Assembly (NCBI GenBank): GCA_023422775.1
Contig: JAFAGM010000128.1
Coordinates: 1-64,000, forward strand
Reading direction: 5' to 3'
Source of the DNA: Pseudomonadota bacterium
GTDB lineage: Bacteria; Pseudomonadota; Alphaproteobacteria; Rhizobiales; Xanthobacteraceae
DNA length: 64,000 nucleotides
In this document: positions 34,381 to 43,370 of the stretch, in pieces
Numbering within the stretch: the stretch's first letter is position 1
Layout: each line of letters starts with the position of its first letter
The notes under the pieces: model-generated
Told to the model about the DNA's origin: nothing
What the model saw: the letters and a program-made list of their open reading frames with translations, nothing else
Databases searched by the model: none
Made by a program: the position numbers and the translations under genes

Positions 34381-36710
34381 GACTTGCCTCTCTTCGATTT
34401 GCCGGGCTTGGCTTTGCCGGACTTGCCCTTGTGGGCCTTGCGAACTTTTTCGCGCGGGCTGCGGCCCGGACGCGCTTTCGACGCCTTTGTCGATGCCTGG
34501 GCGCCTTCGCGTTTTCTGCCGCGCGGAATGACCTGACCTTCCGACAGCAGTTCGAAGCGCAGCGCGCCAGCCACCGGCGCAGCTTCTACCAGACGCACGT
34601 CGACAACGTCACCCAGCCGGTGCATGGCACCGCTGCGTGAGCCGACGAGCGCATGACGCGTCTCGTCGTAATTGTAGTACTCGGTGCCGAGCGTGCGGAT
34701 CGGAATCAGCCCGTCGGCGCCGGTATCGGACAACTTCACGAACAGGCCAGCGCGGGTGACGCCGGAAATGCGGCCCTGAAACGTAGCCCCGATGCGGTCG
34801 GCGAGGAAATGCGCGATCAGCCGGTCAGCGGTCTCGCGCTCCGCCTTCATCGCGCGCCGCTCGGTCACGGAAATCTGCGCCGCGACTTCGCTTAAGCTCT
34901 CCAGCGTCTCGGCTTCCGGCAACGCGCCTTCGCCGAGGCCGAGCGCGCGGATCAGCGCACGATGCACGATCAGGTCTGCGTATCGCCTGATCGGCGAGGT
35001 GAAGTGTGCGTAGCGGCGAAGGTTGAGGCCGAAATGGCCGTAATTCTCCGCCGAATATTCCGCCTGCGCCTGCGAGCGCAGCACCACCTCGTTGACGAGC
35101 GTTTCGTAATCCTCGCCGCGGACCTGGCCGAGGACGCGATTGAACAGGGAAGGGCGCAAGGCACCACTCTTCGCAAACGGGAGATCGAGCGTTTTCAGGA
35201 ATTCCTGAAGGTTGTGGACCTTCTCCTGCGACGGCTCGTCATGCACGCGGTAAATAAGCGGCAACGCCTTCTTTTCAAGCGTTTCGGCGGCGGCGACGTT
35301 GGCGAGGATCATGAACTCCTCGATCAGGCGGTGCGCGTCGAGCCGTTCGGGGACGATGACGCGATCGACGGTGCCGTCGCGCTTGAGCAGGATTTTTCGC
35401 TCGGGCAGATCCAGATCAAGCGGATCGCGCTCGTCGCGCGCGAGCTTGACTTGCGCATAGGCCGCGTAGAGCGGCTTCAGGATCGCCTCCAGCAGCGGCC
35501 CGGTGGTGTCGTCCGGGCGGCCATCGACGGCGGCCTGCGCCTGCGCGTAATGCAGCTTGGCGGCCGAGCGCATCAGCACGCGATGGAAGCTGTGCGAGCG
35601 CTTGCGGCCGTCGGGTCCGATCACCATCCGCACCGCGAGCGCGCCGCGCGGCTCGCCCGGCACCAGCGAGCAGAGATCGTTGGAGATGCGCTCCGGCAGC
35701 ATCGGCACCACGCGGTCGGGAAAATACACCGAGTTGCCGCGCGTCAGTGCGTCGCGGTCCAGCGCCGAGCCCGGCCGCACATAGAAGGCGACATCGGCGA
35801 TGGCGACATGGATGATATAGCCGCCCTTGTTGTTCGGATCGTCATCGGGTGCCGCATGCACCGCGTCGTCATGATCCTTGGCGTCGGGCGGATCGATGGT
35901 GACGAGCGGCAGGTCGCGCCAGTCCTCGCGGCCCTTCAGCGTCGCAGGTTGCGCCTGCTCGGCTTCGCGCACGGCGCCGGGCGAAAAGGCCTGTGGAATT
36001 TCGTGGGCATGGATCGCGATCAGGCTGATCGCCTTTTCGCTTGAGAGCGAGCCGAGCCGCTCCTTCACCTTGCCTGACGCAAGGCCATAGCCGCGCGTGC
36101 GCACGAGATCGACACTGACGAGGTCACCGTCCTCGGCGCCGGCGGTATCCGACGGTGCGATGTTCAATTCGCGCCCGGCCTGCTTCTTGTCGACGGGTAC
36201 AAGACGCCCCCCGCCGCCGGGCACCTTGCGGAAGATACCGAGCAGCCGCGTGCGGGCGTGATCGAGCACCTTGATGACGCGGCCGCGATAAAGCGCGCTG
36301 TCGCCCTCGTCCAGTTTCTCGATGCGCATCAGCGCGCGGTCGCCGACGCCGGCTGCAGTTCCCGGCTGCGGGCGGCGCGGCACGTGAATGCGGATTTTCG
36401 GCGCGACGCCGTTTTCCTCGGTGTCCCATTCGGTCGGCGTCGCCAGCAATTCGCCGTCGGTGTCGCGGCCGGTGATGTCGGCGACCACAGTCGGCGGCAG
36501 CGTGGCGGGCTCGTGGATCTTCCGTCCGCGTTTGGTAACGGTGCCGTCGTCAGCGAGTTCGCGCAGGATGCGCTTCAGCTCGACGCGGTCGGCATTCTTC
36601 AGGCCGAACTCGCGGGCGATTTCCCGCGTGCCGATCTTGCCTGGATTCGCACGGATGAAGGCAACGATGGCGTCCCGGCCCGGAAAACCATTGTCGTGCT
36701 TTCTCTTCAC
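34368..36710 (-). CDS. rnr: Ribonuclease R
   Basis: RNase R is a processive 3'-5' exoribonuclease able to degrade structured RNA. The 780 residues contain an N-terminal winged-helix region (PGKIGTREIAREFGLKNADRVELKRIL), cold-shock domains, and the RNB catalytic domain with acidic residues in DPPDAKDHDDAVHA (about 272-285). Then come the FTSPIRRYADLIVHRAL segment and an S1 domain (FQGRISGVTRAGLFVKL). The C-terminus is a Lys/Gly/Ser-rich basic tail. The start is GTG at 36710, directly abutting the topA stop, so translation is coupled. Confidence 0.95.
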   Translation of the reverse strand: MKRKHDNGFPGRDAIVAFIRANPGKIGTREIAREFGLKNADRVELKRILRELADDGTVTKRGRKIHEPATLPPTVVADITGRDTDGELLATPTEWDTEENGVAPKIRIHVPRRPQPGTAAGVGDRALMRIEKLDEGDSALYRGRVIKVLDHARTRLLGIFRKVPGGGGRLVPVDKKQAGRELNIAPSDTAGAEDGDLVSVDLVRTRGYGLASGKVKERLGSLSSEKAISLIAIHAHEIPQAFSPGAVREAEQAQPATLKGREDWRDLPLVTIDPPDAKDHDDAVHAAPDDDPNNKGGYIIHVAIADVAFYVRPGSALDRDALTRGNSVYFPDRVVPMLPERISNDLCSLVPGEPRGALAVRMVIGPDGRKRSHSFHRVLMRSAAKLHYAQAQAAVDGRPDDTTGPLLEAILKPLYAAYAQVKLARDERDPLDLDLPERKILLKRDGTVDRVIVPERLDAHRLIEEFMILANVAAAETLEKKALPLIYRVHDEPSQEKVHNLQEFLKTLDLPFAKSGALRPSLFNRVLGQVRGEDYETLVNEVVLRSQAQAEYSAENYGHFGLNLRRYAHFTSPIRRYADLIVHRALIRALGLGEGALPEAETLESLSEVAAQISVTERRAMKAERETADRLIAHFLADRIGATFQGRISGVTRAGLFVKLSDTGADGLIPIRTLGTEYYNYDETRHALVGSRSGAMHRLGDVVDVRLVEAAPVAGALRFELLSEGQVIPRGRKREGAQASTKASKARPGRSPREKVRKAHKGKSGKAKPGKSKRGKSWKR

Positions 36711-39476
36711 TTATCCCCGGGCCTTGCCCGCGCTCTTCTTCGCAGGCGTCTTGGATGCAGTGGGCTTCGCCGCCGATGTCTTGGCGGCGGAGGCGACCGG
36801 CGCGCGGGCCTTGCTGACGGCTTCCGATTTCGGCTTCGCGGCCGCCTTCTTCGCCGCCGCCTTCTTGGCGGCCTTGGGTGCGTCGGGATCGGCAGCCTTT
36901 GCGGCGGCCTTCTTCGGCGCGGCCTTCTTCGCTGCAGCCTTCTTGGCGCCGCGCTTCGGCTTGCCGCCGCCCTTGGCGGCACGCTCGTCGATCAGCGCGA
37001 TCGCCTCGGCGAGCGTGATCGTCTCGGGCGTCTTGTCGCTCGGGATCGTGGCGTTGACGCCACCGGCGGTGACGTAGGCGCCGTAGCGGCCGTTCTTGAC
37101 CGCGACACCGCCAAGGCTCGGATGCTCGCCGAGCGGCTTGCCGGGATCGGCGCCGAAGCGTCGGCCGCTCGGGCCTTTTGCAATTTTCTCCGCGATCAGC
37201 GTCACCGCACGGTTGAGGCCGATGTCGAACACCTCATCGCCGGCCTCGAGGCTCGCATAGGTCTTCTCGTGACGAACGAACGGGCCAAAGCGGCCGATGC
37301 CGGCGGTGATCGGCTCGCCGGTCTCCGGATGTTTTCCAATCTCGCGTGGCAACGACAACAGCTTCAGCGCCAGCTCCAGTTCCATGTCGCCGGGCGACAT
37401 GTTCTTCGGGATGCCGGCGCGCTTCGGCTTTTCGCCCTCGGCATAATCCTTCTGCTCGCCGAGCTGAATATAGGGGCCGAAACGTCCGGCCTTCACGGTC
37501 ACGTCGAGATCGGTTTCGGGGTCCTTGCCGAGGACGCGGTCGGCGCTGGCTTCGCTATCGGCGGCCAGCGGGCGGGTGTAGCGGCATTCCGGATAGTTAG
37601 AGCAGCCGACAAAGGCGCCGAACTTTCCGGCCTTCAGGTTGAGCTTGCCGGTGCCGCAGGTCGGGCACTGCCTGACGTCGCCGCCGTCGGCGCGCGGCGG
37701 ATAGATGTGCGGCCCCAGCATGTCGTCGAGCGCATCCAGCACCTCGGAGACGCGGAGATCCTTGATGTCGCTGACCGCGCCGGCAAAGCCGATCCAGAAA
37801 TCCTTCAGCACCTGCTGCCAGGAAATCTCGTTGTTGGAGATGCGGTCGAGCTGCTCTTCCAGCCCGGCGGTGAAGTCGTACTCCACATAGCGCGTGAAGA
37901 AGTTCTCCAGGAACGCGACCACGACGCGGCCCTTGTCCTCGCCGTGCAGCCGCTTCTTTTCGAGCTTGACGTAACCGCGGTCCTTCAGCACCTGCAGGAT
38001 CGAGGCGTAGGTCGAGGGTCGGCCGATGCCGAGTTCTTCCATCCGTTTCACCAGCGACGCTTCGGAGAAACGCGGCGGCGGTTCGGTGAAATGCTGCGTG
38101 ACGGCGAGATCCTGCCGCTTCAGCGGTTCGCCCTCGCTCATGGCGGGCAGGCGGCGGGAATCTTCGTCTTCCTCGTCGTCGCGGCCTTCCTGGTAGAGCG
38201 CGAGGAAGCCGTCGAACTTGATGACCTGGCCCGAGGCGCGCAACTCCAGCACGCGAGAGCCCGCCTTCGCCGCGATGTCGACGGTGGTGCGTTCGAGTTC
38301 GGCCGATTCCATCTGGCTGGCGATGGTGCGGATCCAGATCAGCTCATAGAGCCTGGCCTGGTCGGTATCGAGACGGCGGCGCATCTCGGCGGGCCGGCGC
38401 GACAGGTCGGTCGGACGGATCGCTTCGTGCGCTTCCTGCGCATTCTTGGCCTTGGTCTGGTACTGGCGCGGCGCATCCGGCACGTAGGCATTGCCGTAAT
38501 CCTCGCCGATCACCTTGCGTGCCTGTGTGATCGCGGAGCCGTCGATCTGCACGCCGTCGGTTCGCATATAGGTGATGAGGCCGGTGGTCTCGCCGCCGAT
38601 GTCGATGCCCTCGTAAAGCCGCTGCGCGATCCGCATCGTGTGCGCCGGGGCGAAGCCGAGCTTGCGGCTGGCTTCCTGCTGCAGCGTCGAGGTGGTGAAG
38701 GGCGCCTGCGGATTGCGCCGCGCGGGCCTGGCTTCCACGGTCGAAACCGTGAAGTTCGCCGCTTCGATGGCCTTCTTGAGGTCTTCGGCTTCCGCGCCGG
38801 AGCCGATGTCCAGACGCTGGATCTTCTTGCCGTCAGCGCCGACGAGGCGGGCTTCAAAACTCTCGCCGCGCGGCGTGGTCAGCGTCGCCACCAGCGACCA
38901 GTATTCGCGCGGCACGAATTTTTCGATCTCGAGTTCGCGGTCGCAGACCAGCCGCAGCGCGACCGACTGGACCCGGCCCGCCGAGCGCGCGCCCGGCAGT
39001 TTGCGCCACAGCACCGGCGAGAGCGTGAAGCCGACCAGATAGTCGAGCGCCCGGCGCGCCATATAGGCGTCGACCAGCGCGCCATCGATCTGGCGCGGCG
39101 CCTTCATTGCGTCGGTCACGGCCTGCTTGGTGATGGCGTTGAACACCACGCGCTCGATTTTCTGGTCCTTGAGCGCGCGCTTCTCCTTCATGACCTCCAG
39201 AACGTGCCAGGAGATCGCTTCACCCTCACGATCGGGGTCGGTTGCGAGGATCAGGCGGTCGGCGCCCTTCAGGGCCTTGGCGATGTCGTTCAGCCGGCCT
39301 GCCGCCTTGGGATCGACCTCCCAGATCATCTGAAAATTGGCTTCCGGATCGACCGATCCGTTCTTGGCGGGGAGGTCGCGGACGTGGCCGAACGAGGCCA
39401 GAACCTCGTAGGAGGCGCCTAAATACTTATTGATCGTCTTGGCTTTCGCCGGCGACTCCACGATGACGATATTCAT
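36711..39476 (-). CDS. topA: DNA topoisomerase I (type IA)
   Basis: TopA relaxes negative supercoils through a transient 5'-phosphotyrosine link. The 921-residue protein has the Toprim domain at the N-terminus (MNIVIVESPAKAKTINKYLG, then the acidic ATDPDREGEAISWHV), the PGARSAGRVQSVALRLV segment, and the catalytic tyrosine Y303 in GLITYMRTDG. One C4 zinc finger follows (CPTCGTGKLNLKAGKFGAFVGCSNYPEC), then several Topo_C repeats. The last ~110 residues are an Ala/Lys-rich, histone-H1-like tail with repeated KKAAAKKAA, known in some bacteria to aid DNA binding. It is the first gene of the topA-rnr-DUF983 cluster. Confidence 0.97.
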   Translation of the reverse strand: MNIVIVESPAKAKTINKYLGASYEVLASFGHVRDLPAKNGSVDPEANFQMIWEVDPKAAGRLNDIAKALKGADRLILATDPDREGEAISWHVLEVMKEKRALKDQKIERVVFNAITKQAVTDAMKAPRQIDGALVDAYMARRALDYLVGFTLSPVLWRKLPGARSAGRVQSVALRLVCDRELEIEKFVPREYWSLVATLTTPRGESFEARLVGADGKKIQRLDIGSGAEAEDLKKAIEAANFTVSTVEARPARRNPQAPFTTSTLQQEASRKLGFAPAHTMRIAQRLYEGIDIGGETTGLITYMRTDGVQIDGSAITQARKVIGEDYGNAYVPDAPRQYQTKAKNAQEAHEAIRPTDLSRRPAEMRRRLDTDQARLYELIWIRTIASQMESAELERTTVDIAAKAGSRVLELRASGQVIKFDGFLALYQEGRDDEEDEDSRRLPAMSEGEPLKRQDLAVTQHFTEPPPRFSEASLVKRMEELGIGRPSTYASILQVLKDRGYVKLEKKRLHGEDKGRVVVAFLENFFTRYVEYDFTAGLEEQLDRISNNEISWQQVLKDFWIGFAGAVSDIKDLRVSEVLDALDDMLGPHIYPPRADGGDVRQCPTCGTGKLNLKAGKFGAFVGCSNYPECRYTRPLAADSEASADRVLGKDPETDLDVTVKAGRFGPYIQLGEQKDYAEGEKPKRAGIPKNMSPGDMELELALKLLSLPREIGKHPETGEPITAGIGRFGPFVRHEKTYASLEAGDEVFDIGLNRAVTLIAEKIAKGPSGRRFGADPGKPLGEHPSLGGVAVKNGRYGAYVTAGGVNATIPSDKTPETITLAEAIALIDERAAKGGGKPKRGAKKAAAKKAAPKKAAAKAADPDAPKAAKKAAAKKAAAKPKSEAVSKARAPVASAAKTSAAKPTASKTPAKKSAGKARG

Positions 39477-39685
39477 GTCATTCCAATGGCTTACGGGAAA
39501 AGATAAGGGCGGGTTCCGCGAGACTCGCGGCCCGCCGTTTCGACCCGAACATGGGTGGTGAGGCGGCCCCTGTCAAATCGGCAGATGTCGGCCACGTAGA
39601 TTTACGGATCGACTTTATATCTAGGCAGTCGCGAAATGCGTCCTAGAGTTGCGTGCCCAAAGGGATTAATTCTGTGTGATATTGT

Positions 39686-39958
39686 ATGCAATTGGATGCA
39701 ATTTGTTTGAGCAAGGCTGCGGGCGGCCGGAAGCGGAAGGCTTCGGGCAGAAAGCCGGATTCGCCAACCGAAGAGCGTGCGGAACGGGGTGAGGAGGGTG
39801 GCCCGGACGAGGCCGTGGCCTTCATCGCCGAAACTGTTGCCGAATTGGTCAAGCTCGCGGAACGCCACCGGCTTGAGGTGCTCGGTCATCTCCTCGGTAT
39901 GGCGCAACTCGAGGCGGAAGAGCGGTTGCGGACCCGAAGCAAGCACAAGCTGTCCTGA
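39686..39958 (+). CDS. Small conserved-type hypothetical protein
   Basis: A 90-residue protein: a basic, disordered N-terminal third (KAAGGRKRKASGRK), then an amphipathic helical region, AVAFIAETVAELVKLAERHR, followed by LEVLGHLLGMAQLEAEERL. I recall similar helices in small hypothetical proteins of Bradyrhizobium, but no function. The upstream DNA is unusually AT-rich. It is convergent with the HxlR gene (16 bases apart). Confidence 0.6.
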   Translation: MQLDAICLSKAAGGRKRKASGRKPDSPTEERAERGEEGGPDEAVAFIAETVAELVKLAERHRLEVLGHLLGMAQLEAEERLRTRSKHKLS

Positions 39959-39973
39959 TTGGATCAGCCAGGT

Positions 39974-40441
39974 TCACGCAGTAGCGCGTGTGCCGCCCGG
40001 CCGCGATTTCAGCGCGGTATCGCCTGCATCCAAAAGCCGTCCGTCCTGCGAATAGAGTTCGAGCTTGCGTACCGGCTGGCCGTTTTCTCTGTCGACCAGA
40101 ATGGTGGCAATCTCTTCCGGACGTTCGTCGAATTCCTCGCTCCATTGCCGCAGGGCGACCAGGATCGGGAATACACCGCGGCCCTTCGGCGTCAGCAGGT
40201 ATTCCTGATAGGCGCTGCCGTCGGAGGCAGGAGCGGTTTTCAGAATGCCCTGATCTACCAGCGCGCGTAGCCGGACCGTCAGGATGTTCCTGGCCAGCCC
40301 GAGCCGCTTCTGGAATTCGCCGAACCTGCAGACCCCGAACAGCGCTTCGCGGATAATCAGCATCGACCACCAGTCGCCGATCGCGTCCAGCGATCGGGCG
40401 ACCGGGCAGTCGTCGCGTTCAAAGCTCGTCCGTTTCACCAT
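39974..40441 (-). CDS. HxlR family transcriptional regulator
   Basis: A 155-residue winged-helix (MarR-like) regulator. The family signature CPVARSLDAIGDWWSMLIIREALFG spans residues 12-36, with the single Cys12 that in several HxlR proteins senses electrophiles or oxidants. The wing region is SAYQEYLLTPKGRGVFPILVALRQW. It is divergent from an SDR gene, and the spacer contains a long imperfect dyad (40485-40538). A redox- or aldehyde-responsive repressor of the SDR gene is the likely role. Confidence 0.9.
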   Translation of the reverse strand: MVKRTSFERDDCPVARSLDAIGDWWSMLIIREALFGVCRFGEFQKRLGLARNILTVRLRALVDQGILKTAPASDGSAYQEYLLTPKGRGVFPILVALRQWSEEFDERPEEIATILVDRENGQPVRKLELYSQDGRLLDAGDTALKSRPGGTRATA

Positions 40442-40484
40442 GGGCAGTCTTCCGTTGAAAATGGAGCGATCACGACCTTGTGTA

Positions 40485-40538
40485 GTTGCAACATTAAACT
40501 AGAAGTTCTAGGCAAGCAATCTAGTTTAATAATGCAAC
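40485..40538. promoter_or_regulatory. Dyad operator between HxlR regulator and SDR gene
   Basis: The left arm GTTGCAACATTAAACTAGA (40485-40503) and right arm TCTAGTTTAATAATGCAAC (40520-40538) are inverted repeats matching at 17 of 19 positions. The inner ten bases TTAAACTAGA/TCTAGTTTAA are perfect. The arms are separated by 16 bases and are AT-rich compared with the genome. The right arm ends 14 bases before the SDR start. Fits binding by an HxlR dimer. Confidence 0.65.
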
Positions 40539-40552
40539 CATTGGAGATAGCC

Positions 40553-41326
40553 ATGAGGCTCGCGAAGAAGACGGCGTTGATCACAGGGGGCAACAGCGGC
40601 ATTGGGCTTGCGACCGCAAAACTGTTCGTCGCCGAAGGGGCCAAGGTGGTCATCACGGGCCGCAATCAAGCGACGCTCGAAGCAGCGGCAAAGGAATTGG
40701 GGCCGAACGCACTCGCGCTCGTGGCCGACGCGACCGATATCGCGGCGACCGAAGCCGCGATCGGGAAGGGGGCCGACAAGTTCGGCAAGTACGACATCCT
40801 GTTTGCCAATGCCGGCATCGCCGGAGGCACGCCACTCGGCGGAGCCACCGTCGAGACATTCGAAGAAGTCATCAGCACCAACCTCACCGGCGTGTTCTTC
40901 ACCGTGCAATCCGCGCTGCCGCATCTCAACGACAACGCCTCGATCATCCTCAACGGCTCTGTCATCTCCGTGCTCGGAATCCCCGGCTATTCGGCTTATG
41001 GCGCGGCGAAAGCCGGCGTTCGGGCGATGGCGCGGATCATGGCGTCGGAATTGTCGCCGCGCGGCATCCGCGTCAACGTGGTGGCGCCGGGCGCGATCCG
41101 CACCCCGATCTGGGGCGCGGCGATCGCAACGCCGGAAGCCGAAAAGGCCTTTGAAAAACGCATCGCGCTGTCGACGCCGCTCGGCCGCATCGGCGAGCCC
41201 GACCATATTTCGAAAACGGTCCTGTTCCTCGCCTCGGATGATGCCGCGCATGTGCAGGGCCAGGAATTGTTCGTCGACGGCGGTGCGACGGCATCTCCGA
41301 GCGGCGCGCCGATCTATCGGGGGTAG
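40553..41326 (+). CDS. Short-chain dehydrogenase/reductase (SDR)
   Basis: A 257-residue classical SDR, NAD(P)-dependent. The Rossmann motif is TGGNSGIG (residues 11-18), followed by the NAG motif in ILFANAGIAG. The catalytic Ser is in ILNGSVISVLG, and YSAYGAAKAG holds the Tyr-x3-Lys pair. The C-terminal motif is VNVVAPGAIRTP. The ATG at 40553 has GGAG eight bases upstream. Divergent from the HxlR regulator across a dyad operator, so probably induced by the signal that HxlR senses. Substrate unknown. Confidence 0.92.
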   Translation: MRLAKKTALITGGNSGIGLATAKLFVAEGAKVVITGRNQATLEAAAKELGPNALALVADATDIAATEAAIGKGADKFGKYDILFANAGIAGGTPLGGATVETFEEVISTNLTGVFFTVQSALPHLNDNASIILNGSVISVLGIPGYSAYGAAKAGVRAMARIMASELSPRGIRVNVVAPGAIRTPIWGAAIATPEAEKAFEKRIALSTPLGRIGEPDHISKTVLFLASDDAAHVQGQELFVDGGATASPSGAPIYRG

Positions 41327-41351
41327 TTCTACTGCGTTACAGCCGTTCAAA

Positions 41352-41452
41352 CCCTCATCCTGAGGAGCCCGCGAGACGCGGGCGTCTCGAAGGATGCAGG
41401 CCGCAGACCGGGCCTCATGGTTCTCCGAGGGATGCGAAGCATCGTCCGGAGA
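41352..41452. repeat. Intergenic repeat, family E
   Basis: Contains CCCTCATCCTGAGGAGC, the hairpin GAGCCCGCGAGACGCGGGC, and GGATGCGAAGCATCG near the right end. From memory this CCTCATCCTGAGGAG type is widespread between genes in Bradyrhizobium. A single copy is seen in this window. Confidence 0.6.
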
Positions 41453-41479
41453 CGCGTCTTACTTACTTCGCAGCACGTC

Positions 41480-41899
41480 CTAATTGCGGGATTGAGCTTG
41501 GCGCAACTGGCAAGTGCTAGGCATCCCATCACGGCGATAAAGGGGATTCAACACGAGCGGTAGACCGAAGCTACGCTTTGAGACTCCTGCGGGACGAGGA
41601 GGAAATGGCTGAGCGCGTTGAACAGTCATGACTGCCGCTCTGTCAAACTCGGGCAATCCGCTGCTCTTGGCGACGCGAACGAAAGTCAACACTCCATCCT
41701 TGTCAAAATCAAATCTGACGAAAGCCGTCCGTACCCGGCAATCGGTATTTGCCCGGTTTGGGTAGACTTTGCTTACGTCCAACCTTCGCACAAGCTCCGC
41801 CACGTAATCAGCAGGCAGTGTTTGTTTTCTCGCTGCAACTACGTCAGTACATTGAAGCCAAACAAAAGCGATCACCAAAACAGTACCGACAATGCGCAT
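41480..41899 (-). CDS. Secreted TonB C-terminal-like protein
   Basis: A 139-residue protein with a signal peptide (MRIVGTVLVIAFVWLQCTDV, cleavage about VVAA) directly followed by a TonB C-terminal-like domain. YVAELVRRLDVSKVYPNRAN, VRFDFDKDGVLTFVRVAKSSG and LPEFDRAAVMTVQRAQPFP match the pattern of that fold. It lacks the Pro-rich spacer and stable inner-membrane anchor of true TonB. Base composition is visibly less GC-rich than neighbouring genes, suggesting acquisition. The start is ATG 41899 with AAGGG upstream. It lies in the patch between topA and dprA. Confidence 0.7.
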   Translation of the reverse strand: MRIVGTVLVIAFVWLQCTDVVAARKQTLPADYVAELVRRLDVSKVYPNRANTDCRVRTAFVRFDFDKDGVLTFVRVAKSSGLPEFDRAAVMTVQRAQPFPPRPAGVSKRSFGLPLVLNPLYRRDGMPSTCQLRQAQSRN

Positions 41900-42133
41900 C
41901 AATCTAACCCTTAATTCATTCGCTCATACAATCAGAGCTTGCCGAGAGAGGCAAGAGAACCAAGAGAAAAGTGTGCGGCCCTATCGACTTGCTCAGATCG
42001 AGAGAGCTCTGACGCTGGACATTTGTGGGCGCGAGAGCCCCCTTCGGGTCAAAAGCGCCGTTCGGAGTGTCCGCCAGCAACTTCCAGTTTACCCCAATTA
42101 GGAGACCATTTCAGCGCCTAACTGGACTTCGCG

Positions 42134-43252
42134 TCAGACCAGCGACACCAGTCCGCCGCCGTGACGCTCCAGCCGTCCGGCGAGTTCGAGTTCGAGCAGC
42201 ACGGTGCGCACGGTGGCTGGCGAGGCGCCCGACATCCGGATCAGGTCGTCGAGGCTGATCGGGGTCGGCCCCAGCAAATCCACGATTGATGCGCGCTCGC
42301 TCGCACCGGTGTCGAAATCGAGCGGCTCTTCGTCGCCCTCGCGCGCACCGAGCATGATCGGCCGCTCCATGATCGGCGCCACGGCGTTGATGACGTCGGA
42401 AGCCTCCGTGGTCAGCGTCGCGCCCTGCTTGATCAGGTCGTTGGTGCCGGCGGCGCGCGGATCGAGCGGCGACCCTGGCACCGCAAACACTTCGCGTCCC
42501 TGTTCGGCCGCCATCCGCGCCGTGATCAGCGAGCCCGACCGATGTGCGGCCTCTATCACGACGACGCCGAGCGATGCGCCCGAGATCAGGCGGTTGCGGC
42601 GGGGAAAATCGCGGGCGCGCGGCGAGTGGCCGAGCGGCATCTCGGAAATCGCGCCGCCCGTTTCGAGCAGCGCGGCCAGCAGATCCTCATGCTCCGCCGG
42701 ATAGATCCGGTCGTGGCCGCCGGCCAGCACCGCGACCGTGCCGCTTGCGACCGTGGCGCGATGGGCGGCCTGATCGATGCCACGCGCCAGCCCCGAGATC
42801 ACGAGAAAACCGGCATCGCCGAGATCGCGCGCCAATTGGCTTGCGAATTTCAGGCCGGCGCCCGATGCGTTGCGCGATCCCACGATTGCAATCATCGGCC
42901 GCATCAGCGTCTCTGGCGCGCCGCGCACGCCGAGCAGGGGCGGCGCATCGTCGAGCGTCGCCAGCCGCGGCGGATAGGCGGCTTCGCCGGGCGCGACCAG
43001 TGCGATGCCCATCCTTCGGGACATAGCGAGTTCGGCCCGCGCTTCTTCCTCGCCGCAGATTCGCCCCGAACGATGGGCGCCGCCACGCCGCGCCAAGTCG
43101 GGCAGTCGTTCGAGCGCCATGCGCGCGTCGCCGAAATGGCTGAGCAGCGAGTTGAAGGTTCGCGGTCCGACATTGTCGCTACGGATCAGCCGCAGGCGGT
43201 CGAGACGTTCTGCGTCGGAAAGCTGGAGGGTGTTGGGGGGCCGGTCATACAT
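42134..43252 (-). CDS. dprA: DNA-protecting protein DprA
   Basis: DprA binds incoming single-stranded DNA and loads RecA during natural transformation. The 372-residue protein has an N-terminal SAM-like region (LRLIRSDNVGPRTFNSLLSHFG) and a Rossmann domain with IAIVGSRNASGAG, ISGLARGIDQAAH, LAGGHDRIYPAEH and GSPLDPRAAGTNDLIKQGA. The C-terminal winged helix is ISLDDLIRMSGASPATVRTVLLELELAGRLERHGG. I chose the ATG at 43252; the open frame continues upstream but is antisense to the amidase gene. plsY, upstream across the amidase gene, is its usual partner in rhizobia. Confidence 0.93.
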   Translation of the reverse strand: MYDRPPNTLQLSDAERLDRLRLIRSDNVGPRTFNSLLSHFGDARMALERLPDLARRGGAHRSGRICGEEEARAELAMSRRMGIALVAPGEAAYPPRLATLDDAPPLLGVRGAPETLMRPMIAIVGSRNASGAGLKFASQLARDLGDAGFLVISGLARGIDQAAHRATVASGTVAVLAGGHDRIYPAEHEDLLAALLETGGAISEMPLGHSPRARDFPRRNRLISGASLGVVVIEAAHRSGSLITARMAAEQGREVFAVPGSPLDPRAAGTNDLIKQGATLTTEASDVINAVAPIMERPIMLGAREGDEEPLDFDTGASERASIVDLLGPTPISLDDLIRMSGASPATVRTVLLELELAGRLERHGGGLVSLV

Positions 43253-43370
43253 GCGGGTACAGCTTTGCCCAACCTGAGATTGCAAATCAACCTGTTTGAT
43301 TGGGACGGGTGTCGCGCTTGCTCCATGCCGGGGCGCTTCGTAACCTGCCTCCCCATCACAGGAAGCATCC

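Noticed and set aside
36258..39422. Very long plus-strand open frame (over 1000 codons) opposite topA and rnr
   Set aside because: Low-complexity Arg/Leu/Gly composition and exact antisense position to two clear enzymes; an artefact of third-position GC.
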